A program made the translations under genes and the position numbers. 64,000 nt of DNA. Origin: Corynebacterium kalinowskii. GTDB taxonomy: Bacteria; Actinomycetota; Actinomycetes; Mycobacteriales; Mycobacteriaceae. Every line of letters begins with the position of its first letter. Within the stretch, counting starts at the first letter, position 1. Below, piece by piece: positions 47,097 to 56,237 of this stretch. Location: assembly GCF_009734385.1 (NCBI RefSeq), contig NZ_CP046452.1, positions 1,240,001-1,304,000 of the forward strand. Reading direction: 5' to 3'. Below the pieces are notes generated by a model. The model did not search any database, had not been told where the DNA came from, and was given only the letters and a program-made list of their open reading frames with translations.

Positions 47097-48605
47097 CTAG
47101 TCGTTGTCTGTGGTGGGGCGTCGGAGCACGGCGAAGAACATGGCGTCTGTGCCGTGGCGGTGGGGCCACATCTGCACGGACTTTTCTTCGCCCACGGATT
47201 CCATGCCACAGGTCAATTGCTGCGCATCGAGCTCTTGCACACCGAGTTCTTCAATGGCCCTATCCACCACGTTCCGGGTCTCTCGGATGTCAGGCGAACA
47301 CGTCGAATACACGATAACGCCACCGGGCCGAACAAGATCGACCGCAGAGCTGAGAAGTTCGAACTGCAGCTGCGAAAGCTCAGCGATATCCGACTCCTTC
47401 TTGCGCCAACGGGCCTCGGGACGACGGCGAAGTGCACCGAGGCCGGAGCAAGGAGCGTCGACAAGCACGCGGTCGTATCCCCCTTCGAGTCCAGGGCGGC
47501 GACCGTCGGCCACGTGGACCTTCACTGGCAAATCTCGCACGGTGTTTTCAATGAGACGGGCGCGGTGCGGCGCAATCTCCACGGCATCCACGCGGGCGCC
47601 GTCGATACGAGCAAGCGCGCCGATGAGCGCAGCCTTACCACCCGGGCCAGCACAAAGATCCAGCCAACGCCCCTGGTCAGCTCCCTCAACCGGGGCGACC
47701 GTCACTGCACGGGCAATGATCTGGCTGCCTTCATCTTGTACCGCGGCGAGCCCTTCCTTCACTGGTTCTACCGCGCCTGGGTCGCCGCCCTCAAGGTAGA
47801 CCGCGTACGGCGAATAGGTGCCTTCCTCGCCGCCGGAGATGAGCGCTAGCTCTTCCCCGGTGATCTCTCCTGGTCGTGCCACGAGGTGTACCCGAGGGCG
47901 CGCGGAGTCCTCAGCCAATGCCGCTTCCAGTTCGTCCGCCGGCAGCGACTTGGCAAAGCTGCGTGCGATCCACTCCGGGTGGGCGTGGCGGAAAGCCATG
48001 GCAGCCAGATCTCCGGATGGGGTGAGCTCGGTGAACCATTGCTCAGGTGTTTTGCGAGTGATGGAACGCATGACCGCGTTGGCAAAACCCTTCGCCTTTT
48101 CCTGCCCGATTCCTTCAACGATACGCACGGTGGTATCTACAGCCGCATGTGGCTCTACGCGCGTATAAAGCACCTGGTAGGCGCCCAGACGTAATGCCGC
48201 TAGGACACCGGACTGGACCTTGTCCTCCGGACGGGAGGACACTGCGTTGATGACAGCGTCCAGCACGCCCAGCGTGCGCAGACTGCCGTAGGTCAACTCC
48301 GTAGCAAAGGCGGCGTCACGCCCGGAAAGTTTGTGGGTGCGCAGCGTCTTGGGCAAAACGAGGTTTGCGTATGCGTCTTTCGTGGCGACGCTGAGGAGCA
48401 CTTCGAAAGCAACGGCGCGGGCCTTATCGACGCCCATCGCCACGATCCCCTGAACGTGATCCCCCTCGTTAGGCCGCGGCCGCCTATTGCCTGCTGCCTG
48501 CTTCGGCTTCTGCCCGGAGCTGCCACGGTTCGGTTGCTTAGCTGCCGGAGGCTTGTCTCCGGATTGGCTCCGCGCGCGGAAGCCGCCTGTTTGACCGAGG
48601 CTCAT
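47097..48605 (-). CDS. rsmB: 16S rRNA (cytosine-5) methyltransferase RsmB/Fmu
   Basis: A 502-aa protein with a Lys/Arg/Pro-rich N-terminal tail (about 50 aa), a NusB-like RNA-binding domain (AFEVLLSVATKDAYANLVLP) and a SAM-dependent methyltransferase domain. DLCAGPGGKAALIGALA binds SAM. The catalytic Cys pair is in DAPCSGLGALRRRPEARW and YSTCSPDIRETRNV. The start forms an ATGA overlap with the fmt stop. Confidence 0.94.
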   Translation of the reverse strand: MSLGQTGGFRARSQSGDKPPAAKQPNRGSSGQKPKQAAGNRRPRPNEGDHVQGIVAMGVDKARAVAFEVLLSVATKDAYANLVLPKTLRTHKLSGRDAAFATELTYGSLRTLGVLDAVINAVSSRPEDKVQSGVLAALRLGAYQVLYTRVEPHAAVDTTVRIVEGIGQEKAKGFANAVMRSITRKTPEQWFTELTPSGDLAAMAFRHAHPEWIARSFAKSLPADELEAALAEDSARPRVHLVARPGEITGEELALISGGEEGTYSPYAVYLEGGDPGAVEPVKEGLAAVQDEGSQIIARAVTVAPVEGADQGRWLDLCAGPGGKAALIGALARIDGARVDAVEIAPHRARLIENTVRDLPVKVHVADGRRPGLEGGYDRVLVDAPCSGLGALRRRPEARWRKKESDIAELSQLQFELLSSAVDLVRPGGVIVYSTCSPDIRETRNVVDRAIEELGVQELDAQQLTCGMESVGEEKSVQMWPHRHGTDAMFFAVLRRPTTDND

Positions 48606-49540
48606 GAGGTGAATTCCTGTCCTTGTTCGAGTGCGGCACCACGCGCCCAGTCGGCGGCGGGCATCATCTTTTTGCCAGGTGGCTGGATATGGGTGATGAT
48701 CAGGTCGTTCGAGCCCGTGCCTACAGCGACTTCATTTTTGGTCACGTTGATCTGACCTGGCTGGAGGGTGTCGCTGTCAGTGAGTTGTACCGCGCCAATT
48801 TTATAGCGTTCCGCCCCGAGCTCGGTCCAGGGGCCGGGCGCTGGTGTGTATCCGCGGATCATGCGGTCGATGGCGAAGTCCGGCTGGTTCCAGTTGATCC
48901 TGGCATCGTCTTTGGTGATTTTTGCAGCGTAGGTCGGTTCTCCGCTTTGTGGCATCGGCTGCAGTGCGCCGGTTTCGAGCCCATCCATGGTGGCGACCAA
49001 AAGCTCTGCTCCGGAATGAGCCAGCGAAGTTAGCAAGGTGTCAGCTGTGTCGGTGGGCTTAATCTGCTGGGTCAGGGTGCCCAGAATTGGGCCGGTGTCT
49101 AGCCCTTCCTCGATGCGAAAAGTGGTGGCGCCGGTGATGTCATCGCCAGCGACGATCGCGGCCTGCACTGGGGCCGCTCCGCGCCACGCAGGAAGCAGCG
49201 AAAAGTGCAGGTTAACCCAGCCGTGCGGCGCGATGTCCAGCAGATCCTTCGTCACGAGGTTTCCGTATGCCACAACGGGTATGCAGTCCGGCTGTAGCTC
49301 TTCCAAGCGCGCGCGAATCGCCTGTCCATCTTCCGTGTCCGGCTTCAGGCTCGTGGGTTTATGCACTTCGATACCGTGCTCCGCTGCCAGTGCTGCCACT
49401 GGTGAAGGGTGCAGTGTCCGCCCCCGACCTTTGCGAGCATCAGGCCGGGTAATAACAGCGATGACCTCATGATCTGAGTCAATCAGCCGCTGCAGCGCGA
49501 CAGTGGCGGGTTCTGGAGTTCCCGCGAACACTAGTTTCAT
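48602..49540 (-). CDS. fmt: Methionyl-tRNA formyltransferase
   Basis: A 312-aa enzyme that formylates initiator Met-tRNA. Motifs are MKLVFAGTPEPATVALQRL, WVNLHFSLLPAWRGAAPVQA (with the catalytic His region) and RIEEGLDTGPIL. ATG 49540 overlaps the def stop (ATGA), so it is translationally coupled to deformylase. The C-terminal tRNA-binding domain is complete. Confidence 0.96.
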   Translation of the reverse strand: MKLVFAGTPEPATVALQRLIDSDHEVIAVITRPDARKGRGRTLHPSPVAALAAEHGIEVHKPTSLKPDTEDGQAIRARLEELQPDCIPVVAYGNLVTKDLLDIAPHGWVNLHFSLLPAWRGAAPVQAAIVAGDDITGATTFRIEEGLDTGPILGTLTQQIKPTDTADTLLTSLAHSGAELLVATMDGLETGALQPMPQSGEPTYAAKITKDDARINWNQPDFAIDRMIRGYTPAPGPWTELGAERYKIGAVQLTDSDTLQPGQINVTKNEVAVGTGSNDLIITHIQPPGKKMMPAADWARGAALEQGQEFTS

Positions 49541-50046
49541 TTGTTGAACCACTCCGAATTTCGAATCTCCGCCATTGCTTCCTTGCGCAGCTCAGGAGTA
49601 AGGCGCTGCAGGAATAGCACGCCGTCTAAGTGGTCGGTTTCGTGCTGCACACACCGTGCTAACAGGCCCTCGCATTCAAAGGAAACAGACTCGCCTGCCT
49701 TATCGACGCCACTGACCCGCACCTTCTCGTACCGCTCCGTATCTTTGGATATGTCCGGAATCGACAGGCAACCTTCAGCCCCCACCTGCGTTTCCTCCCC
49801 GATCGCTTCCCATACCGGGTTCACGACATGTCCTCGCGAGCCTTCGGTGACGTGGGAGCAATCGTAGACAAAAACCCGTCGGGTAACGCCTACCTGGTTG
49901 GCGGCCAGGCCAACACCCTGGTACTCGTCCATGGTTTCCAACATGTCGTCAATGAGTGTGGCGAGGGACTCATCAAAATCGGTCACCTCGTCGGCCCGGG
50001 TTCGAAGCACCGGGTCGCCGAACATGCGGACTGCACGAACTGTCAC
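49537..50046 (-). CDS. def: Peptide deformylase
   Basis: A 169-aa metalloenzyme removing the N-terminal formyl group. The three signature motifs are GVGLAANQVG (residues about 41-50), EGCLSIPD with the metal Cys, and QHETDHLDGVLF with the His-Glu-x-x-x-His metal site. GTG start at 50046. Pairing with fmt is the usual arrangement. Confidence 0.96.
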   Translation of the reverse strand: MTVRAVRMFGDPVLRTRADEVTDFDESLATLIDDMLETMDEYQGVGLAANQVGVTRRVFVYDCSHVTEGSRGHVVNPVWEAIGEETQVGAEGCLSIPDISKDTERYEKVRVSGVDKAGESVSFECEGLLARCVQHETDHLDGVLFLQRLTPELRKEAMAEIRNSEWFNK

Positions 50047-50098
50047 GTTACGCCTCTTTCACTATTGGTATAGAAGTCTCTGGTGGTCATCTTAGCCA

Positions 50099-52105
50099 CT
50101 AGCCGATATTGATTGGATCGACCTGCACCCTTAGTGGCGCGGTCTCCTTCAGCGCTGCACGCGCCACGAGGGCAACTCGGAGCGCCTTACCAAGTTCCGC
50201 CCGGGGACCGAGTGGTGTTCGAATGAGGTATCGCTGTGCTGGGCCCCAGGCGTTCTCGTCGTATTCTCCTGGCAGCGTTACTCCCATTGGCAAATCAACT
50301 GGTCCCAGCAATTGGGCGTTCTGTGGCAGCTCGACAAGTTCCAAGAAGGACTCGACTGCCCGCACTGGACCATCGACGACGGCCATATGGACGGTTGGCG
50401 GAAGCTCCACCTCCTTGCGTTGATAGAGCTCCATTCGCGCAGCCCACACGGGATCCCACCTAATAAGTGCTTGCGTAGCTCGCAGCGTTGTCTCCGCCGT
50501 GACAACTACCCGACCACCCTTGCTAGCGGGCAGTACCAGAGAGGCCGCGGCGAACCATTTGGCCAGCGTGTCTTCCATGGCACGCAGATCTGGCCTGCTG
50601 AGCAGCGCCCACGGATCAACTAAGACAGCGGCCCCATACCTGCCACGTGGTTCTGCGCCAGGGGTGGCCACCACTATCGCAGCCTGGTCAGGAACTTCAT
50701 CAATGATCTTCGCGCCGCCGGAGTTCACTACCCGCACCCCGGGAAACGCCCGGCCAAGCTCTTCGGCAGTTCTATCACTGCCAAACACCATTGCACGCAG
50801 CTTTGAAGAACCACAGTTGCTGCAGCGAAACGCAGCTTCTGGGCGTCCACACCACCTGCACGAGACCATGCCCGGCTGCTGACTGTCCCCCTGCGGTATC
50901 GCCAATGGTCCGTTGCAGGATCGGCACCGGGCAGATGTTCGGCAGTTGCCACAGGACAGGCTAGGTACGTAGCCTTTGCGCGGAGAAACGACCAGTACCG
51001 GCAGATCGGCCGAAATGGCCTCCCGAATGGCTTCGAAAGCCACATGAGGAATTCGGGACTGCTTCGCTAGCGGGTCACGGGCCAACTCATGCTCCCCGAT
51101 TCCCTGTACCCGTGGCATGCGCAGTCGGATGGTATCTCGTTCCGGCGCAATATCGTGGGCCCATCCGGTCTCCACCAAGAGCTGGGATTCTGCACTGCGC
51201 GCATGTCCGCCGAGTAAGACGGCGCAGCCGTGTTGGTGGCTTCGCGTGGTAATCACCTCGCGGGCATGGACATATGGTGCGCGGGGATCGACCAAGTTCT
51301 CATCGTGATCGAACATCACAACTGCCAAACGCAGATTATGCACCGGGGCGAAGGCCGCGCTGCGTGTGCCCACGACAATCCTGGATTGGCCGTGGAGAAC
51401 TGACAAGAAGCGACGGTACCGTGCTTGTGGCCCCAGTGCCGCCGTCAGCGTAGTGACTTGTTTGGCGGCGACGATTTCCCGCAGCGCGCTTTCCACAAGG
51501 TCGACATCTCGCTGATCGGGAACCACGATGAGTACCCCACCGCCATCGATTGCCGTCTTAACTGCGAGGGCGGCCACGCTTCGCCACCACGGCACCCCAG
51601 GGCAGATCTGCCACGCTGCGCGGGCCGCAGCGCCATCCAACACCGCGTCCACGAAGGATTGTCCGTTGGCATACAGTGCCCAGTCCGAAAGATCCGGCTC
51701 CTGGGCTTGGCCGAGCTCCTCCCACGCCGAGGTAGTATCCGCAGACTCCGCGCCTGCGTGCCTCGCTGGAATCGCCGCGCGAATTAAATCAGACCGGGTT
51801 CCCGCATAGCGATCGCACAGCGAATCAATAAGCTGCGCCGTCGCAGGAGGATAGACGATGTCAGTTGAGATCACCCGCTCTAGCCAACTCAGTCGGCCGG
51901 GGTGATCGCTTTCGGGAAGGCGTTCGAGCAGGATGGCGTCGACAAGCCTGCCACTAAACCTGATGCGTAGCCGCACGCCGGGCTGGGCGGCCTCGTCTTG
52001 CTCGGTGTCGACCAGGTAGTCGAAGGTGCGATCCAAGTGTGCGAGCCCGAGCAATGGCAAAACCCGCGCCACAGGCAAATGTGTTGCTGGCGTGCGGGTT
52101 TTCAT
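50099..52105 (-). CDS. priA: Primosomal protein N' PriA, probable non-ATPase form
   Basis: A 668-aa PriA-family protein. The N-terminal 3'-DNA-binding domain (PLLGLAHLDRTFDYLV) and the eight Zn-binding Cys in four CxxC pairs (CGNC, CRSC, CRWC, CSNC, about residues 375-430) are present. The helicase core is degenerate: no GxGKT Walker A is found, and the DEEH box is replaced by FDHDENLVD. Actinobacterial PriA proteins commonly lack these motifs, so it may be a structural primosome factor. ATG 52105 is preferred over TTG 52111. Confidence 0.9.
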   Translation of the reverse strand: MKTRTPATHLPVARVLPLLGLAHLDRTFDYLVDTEQDEAAQPGVRLRIRFSGRLVDAILLERLPESDHPGRLSWLERVISTDIVYPPATAQLIDSLCDRYAGTRSDLIRAAIPARHAGAESADTTSAWEELGQAQEPDLSDWALYANGQSFVDAVLDGAAARAAWQICPGVPWWRSVAALAVKTAIDGGGVLIVVPDQRDVDLVESALREIVAAKQVTTLTAALGPQARYRRFLSVLHGQSRIVVGTRSAAFAPVHNLRLAVVMFDHDENLVDPRAPYVHAREVITTRSHQHGCAVLLGGHARSAESQLLVETGWAHDIAPERDTIRLRMPRVQGIGEHELARDPLAKQSRIPHVAFEAIREAISADLPVLVVSPRKGYVPSLSCGNCRTSARCRSCNGPLAIPQGDSQQPGMVSCRWCGRPEAAFRCSNCGSSKLRAMVFGSDRTAEELGRAFPGVRVVNSGGAKIIDEVPDQAAIVVATPGAEPRGRYGAAVLVDPWALLSRPDLRAMEDTLAKWFAAASLVLPASKGGRVVVTAETTLRATQALIRWDPVWAARMELYQRKEVELPPTVHMAVVDGPVRAVESFLELVELPQNAQLLGPVDLPMGVTLPGEYDENAWGPAQRYLIRTPLGPRAELGKALRVALVARAALKETAPLRVQVDPINIG

Positions 52106-52116
52106 GACCAATTATG

Positions 52117-53340
52117 TTACCCCAGAGCCGCAGCGCGCAGCTGCTCTACTCGGTTGAGCTGCTCCCACGGGAGGTCGAGGTCGGTGCGGCCGAAGTGGCC
52201 ATACGCAGCAGTCTGGGCATAGATCGGACGAAGCAGGTCAAGCTCGCGAATGATGGCTGCTGGGCGCAAGTCGAAGACCTCAGACACCGCTGCTTGGATG
52301 GCCTCATCAGTCAAGCCCTGGCGTGCCGTACCGAAAGTCTCCACGTACAGACCCACTGGAGTTGCGCGGCCGATTGCGTAGGCAACCTGAACCTCAGCGC
52401 GTGCCGCAAGACCAGCCGCCACGATGTTCTTAGCCACCCATCGCATGGCGTATGCGGCAGAGCGGTCCACCTTGCTTGGATCCTTGCCGGAGAATGCACC
52501 ACCGCCGTGTCGGGCCATGCCACCGTAGGTGTCCACAATGATCTTGCGCCCAGTTAGACCAGCATCGCCCATTGGGCCTCCAAGGATGAAGGAGCCGGAT
52601 GGATTGACCAAAAGCTTGAGCTCATCGGTGACAAATGCCTCCAAGCCAGCGTCCTTGATCACCCAATTGAGGACATGCTCCTGGAGCTGTTCGCGTAGCC
52701 ATTCCTGCGTGGCTTCAGGGCCATGCTGAGTAGAAATGACCACGGTGTCCAGGTACTTCGGCTGGTCATCGGCATCGTAGGCGAAGGTAACCTGAGTCTT
52801 GCCGTCTGGGCGGAGATTAGGGACGATGCCTTCCTTGCGCACTTGCGTCAGGCGACGAGCCAACCGGTGAGCCAACGCGATTGGTAGCGGCATAAACTCA
52901 TCGGTCTCGTTGGAGGCGTAGCCGAACATCAGGCCCTGGTCACCGGCGCCGGCACGAGAGTCCTCGTCTTCTACTTCCCCGTCGCGAATCTCTAGCGACT
53001 GGTCCACACCGGCGCCGATCTCCTGGGACTGCTCACCGATAGCCACAGTCACGCCACAAGTGGTGCCGTCAAAGCCCACCTCGGAGCTAGTGAATCCGAT
53101 CTCGCGCAGCTTTCGGCGCACCAGCACCGGGATCTCCACGTAACCGGAGGTGCGAACCTCACCCACGATGTGGACGAGGCCGGTGGTGACCACCGTTTCA
53201 ACGGCGACGCGAGCATTCTTGTCGACGGTCAGCAGTGCATCGAGGATCGTGTCCGAAATGGCATCACAAATTTTGTCCGGATGCCCCTCGGTGACAGATT
53301 CGCTAGTAAACAGGCGGACCGCGGAGTGTGCGTTAGTCAA
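52117..53340 (-). CDS. metK: S-adenosylmethionine synthetase
   Basis: A 407-aa enzyme making SAM from methionine and ATP. Motifs are [34 protein letters not shown] and the P-loop-like [20 protein letters not shown] perfect McbR box lies upstream (53389-53404), so repression when sulfur metabolites are abundant is expected. No SAM riboswitch was seen. Confidence 0.97.
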   Translation of the reverse strand: MTNAHSAVRLFTSESVTEGHPDKICDAISDTILDALLTVDKNARVAVETVVTTGLVHIVGEVRTSGYVEIPVLVRRKLREIGFTSSEVGFDGTTCGVTVAIGEQSQEIGAGVDQSLEIRDGEVEDEDSRAGAGDQGLMFGYASNETDEFMPLPIALAHRLARRLTQVRKEGIVPNLRPDGKTQVTFAYDADDQPKYLDTVVISTQHGPEATQEWLREQLQEHVLNWVIKDAGLEAFVTDELKLLVNPSGSFILGGPMGDAGLTGRKIIVDTYGGMARHGGGAFSGKDPSKVDRSAAYAMRWVAKNIVAAGLAARAEVQVAYAIGRATPVGLYVETFGTARQGLTDEAIQAAVSEVFDLRPAAIIRELDLLRPIYAQTAAYGHFGRTDLDLPWEQLNRVEQLRAAALG

Positions 53341-53365
53341 GGTGCTTCTTTCAAAAGGTCATGAG

Positions 53366-53371
53366 ATATTA
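53366..53371 (-). promoter_or_regulatory. -10 element of metK
   Basis: On the minus strand TAATAT lies 25 nt before the ATG. A 17-bp spacer would put the -35 inside the McbR box. Confidence 0.5.
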
Positions 53372-53388
53372 TCGAGTGAAACCAACAA

Positions 53389-53404
53389 TAGACCAAGCTG
53401 TCTA
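53389..53404. promoter_or_regulatory. McbR operator upstream of metK
   Basis: TAGACCAAGCTGTCTA equals the McbR consensus TAGAC-N6-GTCTA with both arms perfect. It overlaps the expected -35 of metK, a known McbR target in C. glutamicum. Confidence 0.85.
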
Positions 53405-53416
53405 AAATGGCAAAAC

Positions 53417-54643
53417 CTACAGCTCACTAGCGGCATCTAGAATCGCAGCGGCTACCTCGAATTTCGAACCGGCAGGTACCTCCCTGGGCTCTTGACCTGG
53501 CGCAAGCAACCAGCCCGCATTGTCCAATTCGCCAAAGACCTTGCCATGCCCGACCTGGTTCAACATCAACAGATCACAGCCCTTGCGCTTCAGCTTTGCT
53601 TGCGCCAACTCAAGCGGATCCTGGGTGTCCGAGCCAGTCTCCGCTGCAAATCCAATGATCACGCACTCACCAAGTTCGCCCTTCGTACGGCGCTCGACAG
53701 TCGTTGCCAAGATGTCCGGGTTCTCCACCAGATGAATGGCGTTCAGGGCGGCGTCGTCATGCCCCTTCTTGAGCTTTGCATTGGCTTCGGTCTCCGGCCG
53801 GAAGTCCGCTACCGCAGCCGCCATAATGATCAGATCCGCATCGGTAGCCCGCTTCTCGACGGCCTCAGCCATCTCACGCGCTGACACCACCTTCACAATC
53901 TCCGCACCGCAAGGGGTATCCAATTCGTCGGTATTTCCGGCAACAATAGTGACGTGGGCGCCGCGCTGCGCCGCTACCTCGGCTAATGCGAAGCCTTGGC
54001 GTCCAGAGGAGCGATTGCCCAGAAAGCGAACTGGATCGAGATTTTCTTGAGTGCCACCAGCGGTAATCAATACGCGCTTCCCCTCGAGATCTCGGCTATA
54101 GCCTCCAGTCTGCAAAGCGGTGAGGGCGAGATCGGCAATCTGCTGGGGCTCGGGAAGCCGTCCCGGTCCGGAGTCTTTGCCGGTCAAACGACCATGGGCA
54201 GGGTCAAGAACCGTGACTCCCCTATCCCGAAGCGTAGCTACATTGGCCTGAGTTGCCGGGTGCATCCACATTTCCGTATGCATTGCCGGGGCTACGACCA
54301 CGGGGCATGTCGCTACCAAGCACGTAGCGGTGAGGAGATCATCCGCTCGTCCGGCCACCAAACGAGCCATGAGATCAGCAGTAGCAGGGGCGATGACCAC
54401 TAGATCGGCTTCTTGGCCGATGCGCACATGCTGAACTTCATCGACTGCGTCGAAAACTGTGGTCGATACCCGGTTGCCCGATAGCGCCTCGAACGTGGCG
54501 GCTCCGACAAAGTTCAATGCGGAGGGCGTAGGAACCACAGTCACACTGTGGCCTTGCTCTTTAAGAATTCTGACGAGCATACACGCCTTGTATGCGGCAA
54601 TACCGCCCGCAACGCCAACGACTATCTTCAAGGAATCTTTCAC
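53417..54643 (-). CDS. coaBC: Bifunctional phosphopantothenoylcysteine synthetase/decarboxylase
   Basis: A 408-aa CoA-synthesis enzyme. The N-terminal flavoprotein CoaC domain (about 1-190) has VGVAGGIAAYKACMLVR and APAMHTEMWMHPATQ. The C-terminal CoaB domain has ITAGGTQENLDPVRFLGN and NRSSGRQGFALAE plus the conserved KLKKG. GTG 54643 lies 7 nt after TAACGT, suggesting leaderless transcription. It opens the long minus-strand series that runs to whiA. Confidence 0.95.
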   Translation of the reverse strand: MKDSLKIVVGVAGGIAAYKACMLVRILKEQGHSVTVVPTPSALNFVGAATFEALSGNRVSTTVFDAVDEVQHVRIGQEADLVVIAPATADLMARLVAGRADDLLTATCLVATCPVVVAPAMHTEMWMHPATQANVATLRDRGVTVLDPAHGRLTGKDSGPGRLPEPQQIADLALTALQTGGYSRDLEGKRVLITAGGTQENLDPVRFLGNRSSGRQGFALAEVAAQRGAHVTIVAGNTDELDTPCGAEIVKVVSAREMAEAVEKRATDADLIIMAAAVADFRPETEANAKLKKGHDDAALNAIHLVENPDILATTVERRTKGELGECVIIGFAAETGSDTQDPLELAQAKLKRKGCDLLMLNQVGHGKVFGELDNAGWLLAPGQEPREVPAGSKFEVAAAILDAASEL

Positions 54644-54650
54644 ACCCTAG

Positions 54651-54656
54651 ACGTTA
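54651..54656 (-). promoter_or_regulatory. -10 element of coaBC, likely leaderless
   Basis: On the minus strand TAACGT is followed by CTAGGGT and the GTG at 54643. It lies just after the rpoZ terminator, so coaBC has its own promoter. Confidence 0.55.
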
Positions 54657-54699
54657 GCGGAATGCAGACAAATGGGGGCCATAAGCCGACATACAAGAA

Positions 54700-54732
54700 C
54701 CCGGCCCTTGCGCACAGTGCGCAAAAGCCGGG
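54700..54732 (-). terminator. Terminator after rpoZ
   Basis: Two 15-nt arms (54700-54714 and 54718-54732) with a 3-nt loop pair fully in minus-strand RNA, counting two G-U wobbles. The following sequence TTCTTGTATG is T-rich. It separates rpoZ from coaBC. Confidence 0.8.
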
Positions 54733-54752
54733 CATTGACAACCTAAGAGTGG

Positions 54753-55040
54753 TTAGCCTTCTTCGTGATCCAACATGCCGCGGTTAATCTCACGCAGTGC
54801 GATAGACAGTGGCTTTTCCTGTGGCTCTGGAGTTACCAGTGGACCCACGAATTCGAATACGCCTTCGTCCGCCGTCTGGAAGTAGCTGCTAATCTGGCGA
54901 GCTCGCTTCGCAGCGAAGATCACCAGAGCGTACTTGGACGATACCTTGTCCAACAATTCATCGATCGGTGGATCGGTAATACCCACTGGCTGGTCAAATA
55001 CGGCAGCAGTGGTGGCGTTTTCGTTGCTCACTTGGTTCAC
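54753..55040 (-). CDS. rpoZ: RNA polymerase omega subunit
   Basis: A 95-aa omega subunit, which helps RNA polymerase assembly. It has [20 protein letters not shown] and [11 protein letters not shown], typical of actinobacterial omega. Several in-frame GTG codons (55046, 55040, 55031) could start it; 55040 has AAAGG at the best distance. It lies 76 nt after gmk. Confidence 0.93.
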   Translation of the reverse strand: MNQVSNENATTAAVFDQPVGITDPPIDELLDKVSSKYALVIFAAKRARQISSYFQTADEGVFEFVGPLVTPEPQEKPLSIALREINRGMLDHEEG

Positions 55041-55116
55041 TAACACCTTTTCAAGGTTTGATATTTACATGAAGTTCAATGCGGGCTTTCATTCTAGCCA
55101 GCAAGATGGGTTTTCC

Positions 55117-55689
55117 CTAATCCTTCATAAGGATTGCGGAGATCGCCTGAACCGCCTCGTCGACATTGTCATTAACAACAATGTGATCGAACTCTTGCTG
55201 TGCTGCAAGCTCAGCGCGAGCCGTTTCGAGCCGACGCGCGATTACTTCTTCGGCTTCAGTTCCACGTCCAGTCAAACGCTCGACTAGCACTTCCCATGAA
55301 GGTGGTGCGAGAAAAACGGTTTCTGTTTCAGGCATAGCCTTGACTACATTGCGAGCGCCAGCCAAGTCAACCTCGACCAAGACCGGACGCCCAGCTTCCA
55401 GGGCTTCCAGCACCGGTCCAGCTGGAGTACCCGAGCGCTGCAAACCGCCGTGAATATCTGCCCATTCGAGCATCTCACCGCGGTCAATATGCTGCTGGAA
55501 CTCCTCGGACGAGACATAGAAATAGTCGCGTCCGTGGACTTCACCTGGCCGTGGCGCACGGGTAGTCATCGACACAGAAAAGTAAAGACCAGGAACTTCT
55601 TCCCGAAGGCGATGAACCACCGTCGATTTTCCGACGGCAGAGGGGCCTGCCAATACGACCAGATTGCCCCGATGGTTATCGCCGCTCAT
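55117..55689 (-). CDS. gmk: Guanylate kinase
   Basis: A 190-aa kinase phosphorylating GMP. It has the P-loop [17 protein letters not shown] (about 11-27), the GMP-binding [20 protein letters not shown], and the lid [19 protein letters not shown]. It is 5 nt downstream of mihF and upstream of rpoZ, as in C. glutamicum. Confidence 0.96.
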   Translation of the reverse strand: MSGDNHRGNLVVLAGPSAVGKSTVVHRLREEVPGLYFSVSMTTRAPRPGEVHGRDYFYVSSEEFQQHIDRGEMLEWADIHGGLQRSGTPAGPVLEALEAGRPVLVEVDLAGARNVVKAMPETETVFLAPPSWEVLVERLTGRGTEAEEVIARRLETARAELAAQQEFDHIVVNDNVDEAVQAISAILMKD

Positions 55690-55694
55690 TAGGA

Positions 55695-56021
55695 TTAGTC
55701 GTCCTCGGAGAAACCGAAGCGCTCGAGGAGGGCGCGACGCTGACGGTCACCGAGGCCACGCAGACGACGGGTCTGAGCAATCTCGAGCTCCTCCATGATT
55801 TCCTTAGCCTTGACCTTGCCCACCTTTGGCATAGCCTCGAGCAGTGCAGAAACCTTGGTCTTGCCGATGATCTCGTCGGCCTGAGCCTGATCGAGAACTT
55901 CCTTCAGGTTGGTGCCACCGCGCTTGAGCTTTTCCTTCAGCTCTGCACGTGCCTTACGGGCTTCAGCCGCCTTGGCGAGGGCTTCTTTGCGCTGCTCGTC
56001 AGTCAACTTTGGAAGGGCCAC
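55695..56021 (-). CDS. mihF: Mycobacterial-type integration host factor mIHF
   Basis: A 108-aa nucleoid protein of the actinobacterial mIHF/sIHF family, unrelated to enteric IHF. It has a long basic N-terminal helix ([20 protein letters not shown]) and the DNA-binding part [20 protein letters not shown] followed by [23 protein letters not shown] at 56021 has GGAGG 5 nt upstream. A -10-like TAGACT (56134-56129, minus strand) predicts a leader of about 100 nt. Confidence 0.95.
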   Translation of the reverse strand: MALPKLTDEQRKEALAKAAEARKARAELKEKLKRGGTNLKEVLDQAQADEIIGKTKVSALLEAMPKVGKVKAKEIMEELEIAQTRRLRGLGDRQRRALLERFGFSEDD

Positions 56022-56202
56022 GGGTTCCTCCGATTAATATAGGTTTTCATTGTTAAAGCATCTTGGATGCCGATTTTACTCGTCGCCAGCACTGGGTGTT
56101 CACCTGCAGTTTCCGGCGAGCTTCGATCAGTCTAGCACTATTTGGACAAAAGCCGTGGTGACACCCGCATATCCGCATGTCATGTTGATATCACCAAAAA
56201 AC

Positions 56203-56229
56203 AATGACCTGGGGTTTTCCCAGGTCATT
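56203..56229 (-). terminator. Terminator of the pyrimidine operon after pyrF
   Basis: AATGACCTGGG (56203-56213) pairs perfectly with CCCAGGTCATT (56219-56229). On the minus strand it is followed by GTTTTTTGG. A clear intrinsic terminator between pyrF and mihF. Confidence 0.9.
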
Positions 56230-56237
56230 TGTGAACT

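Noticed and set aside
45300..47100. Possible FMN riboswitch upstream of the riboflavin genes
   Set aside because: Genes abut or overlap from rpe to ribH, leaving no room for the conserved aptamer, and no aptamer core was seen.
50047..50101. Weak hairpin at the priA-def junction
   Set aside because: Only six of seven pairs form, it overlaps the priA stop codon and no U-run follows, so it is not supported as a terminator.
53341..53416. Possible SAM riboswitch upstream of metK
   Set aside because: The 76-nt gap is too short for known SAM aptamers, and the McbR box explains regulation.
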